Assembly (NCBI RefSeq): GCF_900104175.1 | Contig: NZ_FNIX01000001.1 | Location: 434,001 to 498,000, forward strand | DNA length: 64,000 bases | Source: Lentzea jiangxiensis | GTDB taxonomy: Bacteria; Actinomycetota; Actinomycetes; Mycobacteriales; Pseudonocardiaceae | Direction of reading: 5' to 3' | Shown: positions 18,320 to 26,502 of the stretch, piece by piece | Numbering within the stretch: position 1 is the stretch's first letter | How the letters are laid out: each line of letters begins with the position of its first letter | Translations under genes and position numbers: made by a program | The notes under the pieces: model-generated | Databases searched by the model: none | What the model was told of the DNA's origin: nothing | Seen by the model: only the letters and a program-made list of their open reading frames with translations

Positions 18320-18919
18320 CTACCAGAGTGTGGACGCGGGAACACCCAGCCGGCCGAGCAGCCTCCGGGTGAGGGGCAGGCTGATGCCGATGACGGACGT
18401 GTGGTCGCCCTCGACGCCGTCGATGAACCAGCCGCCGAGGCCGTCGATCGTGAAGCCGCCGGCGACGTGCAGCGGCTCCCCGGTCGCGATGTAGGCCTCC
18501 AGTTCCTCGTCCGTCGGCGTGCCGAACCGCACCGTCGTCGACTCGGCGGCCGACGCGCGGTCCACGACCACCCCGCCGGAGACGCGCAGCACGGTGTGGC
18601 CGGTGATCAGCACACCGCTCTTGCCCGCCACCCGGCGCCACCGCTCGCGCGCGACCTCGGCCGTGCCGGGCTTGCCGACGAGCTCGCCCTCGAAGAGCAG
18701 CATCGAGTCGCAGCCGACGACGACGCACTCGTCGTCGTGCTCGACCGCCTCGGCCTTCGCCGCGGACAGCGCGACGACGGTCTCCTCGGGCGTGGGGTCG
18801 TCGAGCGCCGCCACGAGCGCGTCCTCGTCGACGCCGGAGACCCGGACGACGGGCTCGACGCCCGCGGACCGCAGGACGCTAAGACGGGCGGGTGACTGGG
18901 AGGCCAGGATCAGACGCAC
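18320..18919 (-). CDS. maf: Maf-family nucleoside triphosphate pyrophosphatase
   Basis: 199 residues. N terminus LILASQSPARLSVLR is the Maf signature with the S/A-S-x-S-P-x-R phosphate loop; VVGCDSMLLFEG and GKPGTAEVARE follow, and GGFTIDGLGGWFIDGVEG near the C terminus. Maf proteins hydrolyse non-canonical or modified nucleotides (house-cleaning) and affect septum formation. GTG 18919 is fixed by the conserved first residues; this places the start 41 bp inside the 3' end of the MFS gene on the same strand. Confidence 0.93.
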   Translation of the reverse strand: MRLILASQSPARLSVLRSAGVEPVVRVSGVDEDALVAALDDPTPEETVVALSAAKAEAVEHDDECVVVGCDSMLLFEGELVGKPGTAEVARERWRRVAGKSGVLITGHTVLRVSGGVVVDRASAAESTTVRFGTPTDEELEAYIATGEPLHVAGGFTIDGLGGWFIDGVEGDHTSVIGISLPLTRRLLGRLGVPASTLW

Positions 18920-20291
18920 GCGCGGAGTCTGTCACGCCGCCCGGAGCGGCGACCCGGCGAAAGGCGAACGCGGCCGCGATCCCGACCGCCATCACCGCGA
19001 GCAGCAGGTAGAACGACGCCCGCACGGCCGCGGTGAAGTCGCCCGTGGCCGCCAGCACGATCTGCAGCACGGCGGCCGTCGTGGCGCTGCCCAGCACGTT
19101 CCCGAACTGCCGCGAGGTGTTGTAGACGCCGGCCCCGGCGCCCAGCAGCGACCGGTCGAGCGTCCGCGTCGAGATGTTCGTGAGCGGCGAGAACACGAGG
19201 CCCATGCCGATGCCCAGCGCCACCATCGACGGCAGCAGGACCCACTGGGGACCGTCGCCGAGCAGGAACGTCATCGCGCCGGTGCCGAGCGCCATCAGCG
19301 CGAAGCCGGTGATCGGCAGGTACTTGGCGTCCGCCCGGTTCGACAGCCGTCCCGCGAAGTGCGCCACCACGCCGGACATCAGCGACGCCGGTGCCGTGAC
19401 CAGGCCCGTCATCAGCGGTGACAGCTTCGGCACGGTCTGCAGGAACAGCGCCAGCGGGACGAAGACGCCGGTCACGCTGATGCCGATGGCGATGTTCGCG
19501 ACGTTGCCGAGCGAGAAGTTGCGGTTGCGGAAGATCCGCAACGGCATCAGCGGCTCGGGGTTGCGCGCGGACGCCTGCCACAGCACGAACGCGGCGAGGA
19601 ACAGCACGCCCGCCGCGATGATCTCGGCGATCGTGAGCGGCCCGGCGACCCGGCCCCACCCGTAGTGCTCGCCGTTCTGGACGCCGAACACCAGCAGCCC
19701 GAGGCCCAGGCAGCACAGCACGACCCCGAGCACGTCGAACTTCGGCGCGCGGCGCGGCTTCAGGTCGGGGACCCACAGCACCAGCAGCACCACCGCGAGC
19801 ACGCCGATCGGCAGGTTCACGAAGAAGATCCACTCCCAGCCGAGGTGCGTGACCAGCACGCCGCCGAGCAGCGGCCCGGAGACCGTCGCGAACCCGGCGA
19901 CCGACCCCCACGTGCCCAGGGCCGCACCGCGCTTGTCCGGCGGGAACAGGTGCGTGATGAACGCCATCGTCTGCGGGGTCATGGCCGCCGCACCCAGGCC
20001 CTGCAGGACGCGGGACGCGATCAGCGCCTCCACGCTGGTCGAGAGGCCGCACGCCAGCGACGCGAGGATGAAGAGCACGAGCCCGACGCCGTAGAGCCGC
20101 TTGGGCCCGTACCGGTCGCCCAGCCGCCCGGTCAGCAGCAACGGCACCGCGAACGCGAGCAGGTAGGCGCTGACCACCCAGATCACGTCGTTCAGGGAGG
20201 CGCCCAAGTCCGTGATCATCGACTGCAACGCCACGTTCACGATGGTCGTGTCCAGCAGCGTCATGAAGAAGCCGATGCACAGCGCGTACAC
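18879..20291 (-). CDS. MFS drug:H+ antiporter, DHA2 (14-TM) family
   Basis: At least 470 residues with about 14 hydrophobic helices; MTLLDTTIVNVAL (motif D1 of DHA2), GRLGDRYGPKRLYGVG (loop 2-3 motif A) and VLQGLGAAAM (motif B) are clear. Probable proton-driven efflux of drugs or metabolites. The annotated GTG at 20291 leaves almost no residues before helix 1 and its GGCGGA sits only 2 nt away. The frame continues upstream as SSTTQSDRANWRT to an ATC at 20333 that has AGAGGTG 7 nt upstream, so a non-standard ATC start is likely. It overlaps maf by 41 bp. Confidence 0.9.
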   Translation of the reverse strand: MYALCIGFFMTLLDTTIVNVALQSMITDLGASLNDVIWVVSAYLLAFAVPLLLTGRLGDRYGPKRLYGVGLVLFILASLACGLSTSVEALIASRVLQGLGAAAMTPQTMAFITHLFPPDKRGAALGTWGSVAGFATVSGPLLGGVLVTHLGWEWIFFVNLPIGVLAVVLLVLWVPDLKPRRAPKFDVLGVVLCCLGLGLLVFGVQNGEHYGWGRVAGPLTIAEIIAAGVLFLAAFVLWQASARNPEPLMPLRIFRNRNFSLGNVANIAIGISVTGVFVPLALFLQTVPKLSPLMTGLVTAPASLMSGVVAHFAGRLSNRADAKYLPITGFALMALGTGAMTFLLGDGPQWVLLPSMVALGIGMGLVFSPLTNISTRTLDRSLLGAGAGVYNTSRQFGNVLGSATTAAVLQIVLAATGDFTAAVRASFYLLLAVMAVGIAAAFAFRRVAAPGGVTDSARASDPGLPVTRPS

Positions 20292-20368
20292 GGTCCGCCA
20301 GTTCGCACGGTCCGATTGAGTAGTACTGCTGATGTGCGATCACCTCTTCAGTCGGCACTCTCAGCGGA

Positions 20369-20758
20369 GTGAAGCGCTGGGTGCTTGTTCTCACCGAACG
20401 CGGTTCCGATCGCGAAGGCAAGCGCAGACGGATCGCGGCACTGCTCGTCGTCCTCGGCGGGCTCATTGGATCGTGGGGCGTTGGAGGCGTGCTCGCGAGC
20501 GACCCGATCGGCTACGGAGTTCCCGTTTGGCCGTTCGCCGACACCGCCGATCGCGCGGAGAACGCGCTCCTCACGTCCGTCGTGCCCGCTGTGCGCGGAA
20601 ACCTGCCGGTCAACCAGGCAGGCGTGCAGGTGCTGAGGCGGACCACCGCCTACGGCAGCGCGTTCTGGACGCTGAAGCTCGAGGTCGACGGCGAGACCCG
20701 CTGCCGCGAGGTCGCCGTCGGTCTCACCGTCTCGAGCCGCCGGGTGGAGTGTTCCTAG
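20369..20758 (+). CDS. Small signal-anchored hypothetical protein
   Basis: 129 residues from GTG 20369 with AGCGGA upstream. A basic start (TERGSDREGKRRR) is followed by one membrane segment (IAALLVVLGGLIGSWGVGGVL) and an outside domain of about 80 residues ending CREVAVGLTVSSRRVEC. No known domain recognised. It is divergent from the MFS gene and its TAG stop shares a CTAG tetranucleotide with the stop of accE on the other strand. Composition and the neat fit between neighbours support a real gene. Confidence 0.68.
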   Translation: MKRWVLVLTERGSDREGKRRRIAALLVVLGGLIGSWGVGGVLASDPIGYGVPVWPFADTADRAENALLTSVVPAVRGNLPVNQAGVQVLRRTTAYGSAFWTLKLEVDGETRCREVAVGLTVSSRRVECS

Positions 20759-20987
20759 CCCGGGAAGCCGGACGCGCGCCACGCGCCCGGACCGTGCTGC
20801 AACGGCCGGCGCACCCGGCGGGCGTGGTTCGCCCACTCCGGACGCCGCTCCGGCTCGTCCTCGGCGGGAGCGGCCGAGGCCAGCCCCGCGACGACCGCGG
20901 CCAGCGCGGCCAGCTGGTGGTCGTCCGGGTCGCCCTTGACGACCCGGAGCAGCGGCTGTTGCTGGGGCTCGTTCTCCTCGGACGCGG

Positions 20988-20991
<4 letters not shown>
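20755..20991 (-). CDS. accE: Acyl-CoA carboxylase epsilon subunit (AccE-like)
   Basis: 78 residues from GTG 20991, which overlaps the accD5 stop (GTGA). The family core [21 protein letters not shown] is present, then an acidic linker and a basic [12 protein letters not shown] tail. Epsilon subunits of actinobacterial acyl-CoA carboxylases bridge the biotinylated alpha and the beta subunits and raise activity. Operon position directly behind accD5 is as in mycobacteria and Streptomyces. The frame is open further upstream, but that part lies inside accD5. Confidence 0.88.
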
Positions 20992-22634
<1,643 letters not shown>

Positions 22635-22739
22635 GGGCTCGCAGCCTAACGAGACCATTGCTGAACTGCCCCGTGCAGTTGTCCAGGTCACGGCAACCTG
22701 TTCGCCGTGTTCCATCGCACGTACCCTCTTCCGTTCCAA

Positions 22740-22745
22740 TAGCCT
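22740..22745 (+). promoter_or_regulatory. -10 box (TAGCCT) before birA
   Basis: TAGCCT ends 6 nt before the ATG of birA, with no ribosome site between, which suggests a leaderless transcript. Confidence 0.5.
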
Positions 22746-22751
22746 GGCGCG

Positions 22752-23558
22752 ATGGACACCGCACTCGACACCGAAGCGCTGCGCGCGAGGCTCGTCGCAC
22801 CCAACGGCCCGTACGCCGCCCTCGACGTCGTGGAGAGCACTCCGTCCACGAACGCCGACCTCGCCGCAGCACCCGGTGCCGCCGACCGCACCGTGCTGAT
22901 CGCGCTGGAGCAGACCGCCGGCCAGGGCCGTCGCGGCCGCACCTGGTCGTCTCCGCGCGGTGGCCTCTACGTCAGCGTGCTGTTCCGTTCCGCCGACGTG
23001 CCGCCGTCGCGGCTGCCGTGGCTGAACCTGATCGCCGGCCTGGCCCTCGTGCGCGTGGCCCAGTCCGTCGGCGTCGAGGCCTCGCTGAAGTGGCCGAACG
23101 ACCTGCTGCTCGGCCCGGACGCGGGCAAGGGCGCCGGGATCCTCTCCGAGATCACCGCCGACGGCTCGGTCGTCGTCGGCATCGGCCTGAACGTGGCCGA
23201 GCTGCCCTCCGACGTCCAGCCCGCCCCCGGCGGCCTCGCCCCGACGTCGCTGGAGGACGCGGGCGCCGCCGATCTCGACCGCGAGGAGCTGGCGTTCCGG
23301 CTGCTGGTCGAGCTGGCCGGCCTCGAAGGCGTGTGGCGCAAGAACGGCGGCGACGCCGAGGAGTCCGGCGTGCTGGAGGAGTACCAGGAGCACTCGGCGA
23401 CCATCGGGCAGCGCGTGCGCGTCGAGCTTTCGGGTGGCGTGGAGCTGGAAGGCGTTGCTCAGCGCATCGAACCCGACGGCACGCTGACCGTGCGCGGCAC
23501 CGATGGGGTGGACCACGGCGTGTCCGCTGGTGACGTGGTGCATTTGCGCCGGGCGTGA
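22752..23558 (+). CDS. birA: Biotin-[acetyl-CoA carboxylase] ligase BirA
   Basis: 268 residues, without an N-terminal DNA-binding domain, so ligase-only (group I). Motifs: [15 protein letters not shown] (biotinyl-AMP loop), LKWPNDLLL and VGIGLNV, then the C-terminal SH3-like domain with [14 protein letters not shown]. It activates biotin with ATP and attaches it to the Lys of the AccA3-type carrier domain. It is divergent from accD5, so the ligase and its client enzyme genes are linked. Confidence 0.95.
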   Translation: MDTALDTEALRARLVAPNGPYAALDVVESTPSTNADLAAAPGAADRTVLIALEQTAGQGRRGRTWSSPRGGLYVSVLFRSADVPPSRLPWLNLIAGLALVRVAQSVGVEASLKWPNDLLLGPDAGKGAGILSEITADGSVVVGIGLNVAELPSDVQPAPGGLAPTSLEDAGAADLDREELAFRLLVELAGLEGVWRKNGGDAEESGVLEEYQEHSATIGQRVRVELSGGVELEGVAQRIEPDGTLTVRGTDGVDHGVSAGDVVHLRRA

Positions 23559-23559
23559 T

Positions 23560-23565
23560 TAGGGT
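23560..23565 (+). promoter_or_regulatory. -10 box (TAGGGT) before the PH-domain gene
   Basis: TAGGGT lies just after the birA stop and ends 6 nt before the next ATG, allowing a separate leaderless transcript in addition to read-through from birA. Confidence 0.45.
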
Positions 23566-23571
23566 TGGCCC

Positions 23572-24096
23572 ATGGCCTACCCCGACGACCTGCTGAGTTC
23601 CGGCGAGCACGTCGTGATCCACCGGCACCCCCACTGGAAGGTGCTGATCTTCCCGGTGTTCTGGCTGCTGGTGGTGGTCGCTCTCGGCACCTACCTCGCA
23701 GGACTCGTCGCGGACCAGTCGTGGGCCTCCATCGCGCTGGTCGCGCTGGCCGTGGTCGGCGCCGTGCTGGTCCTCTGGCTGACGGTCGCACCGCTCGTGC
23801 GATGGCGGACGACGCACTTCACCCTCACGTCGGACCGCGTGATGTACCGCGAGGGAGTGTTCAAGCGCACAGGCCTCGACATCCCTTTGGCTCGTGTGAA
23901 CAGCGTCCGCTTCGAGCACTCTTTCGTGGACAGGCTGCTCGGCTGCGGCACGCTGGTCATCGAGTCGGCCTCGGACGAGCCGCTCGAGTTCGACGACATC
24001 CCGTCCGTGGAGAAGGTGCACACGATGTTGTACCGAGAGGTCAACGACAACCCCGGCGACGACTACCACCCGGGAGTCGTCGATGGGCGCGCGTGA
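23572..24096 (+). CDS. PH-domain (bPH2/DUF304) membrane protein
   Basis: 174 residues. It begins DDLLSSGEHVVIHRHPHWKV, then two membrane helices (VLIFPVFWLLVVVALGTYL and IALVALAVVGAVLVLWLTV). The remaining 90 residues form a bacterial PH-like domain with LTSDRVMYREGVFKRTG, DIPLARVNSV and GTLVIES. The family is widespread in actinobacteria beside birA/accD5 (Rv3278c in M. tuberculosis); role unknown, perhaps membrane stress or protein docking. It starts 13 bp after birA and overlaps the next gene by 14 bp. Confidence 0.9.
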   Translation: MAYPDDLLSSGEHVVIHRHPHWKVLIFPVFWLLVVVALGTYLAGLVADQSWASIALVALAVVGAVLVLWLTVAPLVRWRTTHFTLTSDRVMYREGVFKRTGLDIPLARVNSVRFEHSFVDRLLGCGTLVIESASDEPLEFDDIPSVEKVHTMLYREVNDNPGDDYHPGVVDGRA

Positions 24097-25012
24097 GGTC
24101 GGCCTGCCCGACGTCGTGGGGTCCGGGTCGCTGCCCTCGCGGGTGACGATCTGGGAGGTCGGCGCCCGCGACGGCCTGCAGAACGAGTCGGTCGTCGTGC
24201 CGGTCTCGGTGAAGCTCGAGTTCCTGGCGCGGTTGGCCGCCTCGGGCCTGTCCGTCCTGGAGGCCACGTCGTTCGTGCACCCCAAGTGGGTGCCGCAGCT
24301 GGCCGACGCCGCCGAGCTGCTGGCCGGGCTGGAACCCGCGCCCGGCGTCGTGTACCCCGTGCTGGTGCCCAACGAGCGCGGGCTGGACCGGGCGCTGGAG
24401 GCCGGGGTCTCGCACATCGCGATCTTCGCGTCGGCCACGGAGACCTTCGCTTCCCGGAACCTGAACCGGACGCTCGACTCGCAGTTCGAGATGTTCGAGC
24501 CGACCGTCTCCCGTGCGCTGGCCGCCGGGCTGGAGGTTCGCGGGTACGTGTCGATGTGCTTCGGGGACCCCTGGGAGGGTCCCGTCGCCCGCTCCCAGGT
24601 CGTGGAGGTGGGGGAGCGGCTGCTGGAGATGGGCTGCTCGCAGCTGTCCCTCGGAGACACCATCGGGGTGGCCACGCCGGGGCAGGTCGAGGCTTTGCTG
24701 GCGGGGTTCTCGGACGTGTCGTCGTTGGCCGTGCACTTCCACGACACCTACGGGCAGGCGTTGTCCAACACCCTGGCCGCGTTGCGGTGCGGGGTGACCA
24801 CTGTGGACTCCTCCGCCGGCGGGCTCGGCGGGTGCCCCTACGCGGAGTCCGCCACCGGGAACCTCGCCACCGAGGACCTGGTGTGGATGCTCGACGGGCT
24901 GGGGGTCGAGACCGGGGTCGACCTGGACCGGTTGGTGGAGACCTCGGTGTGGATGGCGGAGAAGCTGGGGCGGCCCAGTCCTTCTCGGGTGGTTCGGGCG
25001 TTGGCCGGGTGA
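24083..25012 (+). CDS. Hydroxymethylglutaryl-CoA lyase-like enzyme (HMGL family)
   Basis: 309 residues, TIM-barrel aldol-type lyase. Seen: WEVGARDGLQNES (metal and active-site Asp/Arg), ASGLSVLEATSFVHPKWVPQ, HFHDTYGQAL (two His metal ligands) and GLGGCPYAESATGN (active-site Cys loop). These fit HMG-CoA lyase, which splits HMG-CoA to acetoacetate and acetyl-CoA in leucine breakdown. The ATG lies 14 bp inside the PH gene. The last third uses more GGG and GTT/TTG codons than neighbouring genes. It converges on the MaoC gene. Confidence 0.91.
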   Translation: MGAREVGLPDVVGSGSLPSRVTIWEVGARDGLQNESVVVPVSVKLEFLARLAASGLSVLEATSFVHPKWVPQLADAAELLAGLEPAPGVVYPVLVPNERGLDRALEAGVSHIAIFASATETFASRNLNRTLDSQFEMFEPTVSRALAAGLEVRGYVSMCFGDPWEGPVARSQVVEVGERLLEMGCSQLSLGDTIGVATPGQVEALLAGFSDVSSLAVHFHDTYGQALSNTLAALRCGVTTVDSSAGGLGGCPYAESATGNLATEDLVWMLDGLGVETGVDLDRLVETSVWMAEKLGRPSPSRVVRALAG

Positions 25013-25078
25013 CGGCTGCTCGTGCCGCGAGCTCGTCCTGATGATCTTGTCCGGGGTGCTGGATAGGTTGTGTTGCGA

Positions 25079-25122
25079 GGGGTCCTGAGGTCGGGGGACG
25101 CCTGCGTCAGCATGCGTTCCCC
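25079..25122. repeat. Dispersed intergenic repeat, copy B
   Basis: GGGGTCCTGA (25079-25088) and then a 23-bp block (25094-25116) identical to 60919-60941, at almost the same spacing. The flanks GGGGACGC and GCGTTCCCC can pair with one bulge, so this copy may also act as a terminator between the convergent lyase and MaoC genes. Confidence 0.65.
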
Positions 25123-25173
25123 TGTTGCGTTGGGCGGCTGCCTGGTGCGTAGCGGGGTACGTCCTCGTGCCCG

Positions 25174-25623
25174 TCAGGCGCCCTGAGCGCCCCGGGACGT
25201 GAACATGCCCGTCGCCACGAAGCGGTAGACCAGCTCGTCGCCGCGCTTCGCCGTTCCCTCGAACTCCACCAGGCCCAGCCCTGGGCGCTTCTTCGACAGG
25301 CGGGCGCTGAGCACCGTCGCCGCGAAGGTCAGGCGGTCGCCGGGGTGCACGGGGGCCGGCCACGAGAGTTCGCGGCCGCCCGGCGAGCCCTGGGAGGTGC
25401 TGTCGGAGAGGACCTCGTCCACCCAGCGGCGCATCCACAGGGAGGCCGTGTACCAGCCGGAGGCGGACAAACCGCCGAAAATCGAGTTCCTGCCCGCTTC
25501 CTCGTCCAGGTGGAAGGGCTGCGGGTCGAACCTCCTCGCGAAGTCCAGCATGTCCTCCCGGTCGACGATCACCTCGCCGAGCGGGATGATGCGGCCTGCG
25601 GGCAGATCCTCGTAGGCGATCAC
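25174..25623 (-). CDS. MaoC-family (R)-specific hydratase/dehydratase
   Basis: 149 residues from GTG 25623, hot-dog fold. FARRFDPQPFHLDEEAG contains the hydratase-2 motif with the catalytic Asp and His; FGGLSASGW follows, then PVHPGDRLTF. Such enzymes hydrate trans-2-enoyl-CoA in fatty acid or polyketide-like metabolism. The start is fixed by VIAYEDLPAGR, the normal N terminus; longer open frame upstream runs antisense to the YbaB gene. Single gene, convergent with the HMG-CoA lyase-like gene. Confidence 0.88.
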   Translation of the reverse strand: MIAYEDLPAGRIIPLGEVIVDREDMLDFARRFDPQPFHLDEEAGRNSIFGGLSASGWYTASLWMRRWVDEVLSDSTSQGSPGGRELSWPAPVHPGDRLTFAATVLSARLSKKRPGLGLVEFEGTAKRGDELVYRFVATGMFTSRGAQGA

Positions 25624-25719
25624 GCGTTGATCGTACGCAACTGAATTCGCTGGGAACCGATTCCTGGGCGGGGGCGTCCTAGAGCCCGAGCCCAGGGCTA
25701 TGCGTGTGAGGGGGACTCG

Positions 25720-26190
25720 GTGGACGACCACCGTGCGCAGGTCGAGGAACTGCTCGCCGACTACCGGCGCAGCCGCGAGCAGCTGGTCGCCGTCCAGCGC
25801 GAGCTCGCTGCCGTGTCCGGGCAGGCGTCCAGTCCTGACGGGACCGTCACCGCGACCGTGGACGGCGGGGGCAAGCTCGCCTCGCTGGAGCTCTCCGAGC
25901 TGGCTTATCGGCGGCACCGGCCGGAGCAGCTGGCCGAGTTGATCGTGCGGACCGCGGCGGCTGCTGCCGCGAGTGCGGCTGAGGACACCTACAAGGCGTT
26001 GAGCACGGTGTTGCCCGCCGCCACCGATCCTGCCGCGCTGGTCGCCGGCACCGCCGACCTGCGGCCCTCGGAATACGAAACCGTGGATCGGGGTCAGCAG
26101 CCCGTTCGTGGTCGTGTCGTCGACGACGAGGACAACGAGCAACGGGAGAGCTGGCTCGACTCCGAGCTCATCGACAGGAGGGTCCGATGA
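25720..26190 (+). CDS. YbaB/EbfC-family protein heading a WXG100-toxin operon
   Basis: 156 residues from GTG 25720. A coiled-coil start (VEELLADYRRSREQLVAVQREL) is followed by SSPDGTVTATVDGGGKLASLEL, the YbaB/EbfC core strand pattern, then a helix and an acidic tail DDEDNEQRESWLDSE. YbaB proteins bind DNA, but in Pseudonocardiaceae long versions commonly open ESX-substrate operons; whether this one binds DNA is not known. Its stop overlaps the next ATG (ATGA), and GGAGGG before that ATG marks strong coupling. Confidence 0.82.
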   Translation: MDDHRAQVEELLADYRRSREQLVAVQRELAAVSGQASSPDGTVTATVDGGGKLASLELSELAYRRHRPEQLAELIVRTAAAAAASAAEDTYKALSTVLPAATDPAALVAGTADLRPSEYETVDRGQQPVRGRVVDDEDNEQRESWLDSELIDRRVR

Positions 26191-26501
26191 CCGGGTACGG
26201 GGCCGACCTCGGGCGGCTGGACGCCGGGGCGCGCGACCTCAAGGGCTTCGCCGGGCAGGCCAACGAGATCGCGGGGTCGCTCGACAGGGCGCTGGCCGCG
26301 TTCGGGGCCTGCTGGGGGGACGACGCCGTGGGGCAGAGCTTCGCCGCCTCGCACGAGAAGCCCTCCGGGGATGCCGCCGGGGCGTTGGCCGGGCTCGCGA
26401 CGACGTTGGGGGACGTGGGCGAGAAGCTCGCCGCGACGGCCGAGACGTACCGGCACGTCGAGCAGAGCAACGCCTCCGCGATGAGAAGGTTGGACGGCTG
26501 A
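26187..26501 (+). CDS. WXG100-family ESX protein
   Basis: 104 residues, helix-turn-helix hairpin without signal peptide. Helix 1 DAGARDLKGFAGQANEIAGS, turn ACWGDDAVGQSF with W-x-(G/D) character, helix 2 LATTLGDVGEKLAATAETYR. WXG100 proteins pair with larger toxins for type VII export. It sits between YbaB-like and the TNT toxin gene, with a ribosome site GGAGGG and a one-base gap to the toxin gene. It probably pairs with the N-terminal domain of that toxin. Confidence 0.85.
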   Translation: MTGYGADLGRLDAGARDLKGFAGQANEIAGSLDRALAAFGACWGDDAVGQSFAASHEKPSGDAAGALAGLATTLGDVGEKLAATAETYRHVEQSNASAMRRLDG

Positions 26502-26502
26502 C

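Noticed and set aside
25013..25173. Small frames beginning MLTQASP in repeat copies B and C
   Set aside because: They appear only because the same 23-bp repeat is present; the rest of the two frames differs and has no coding character.
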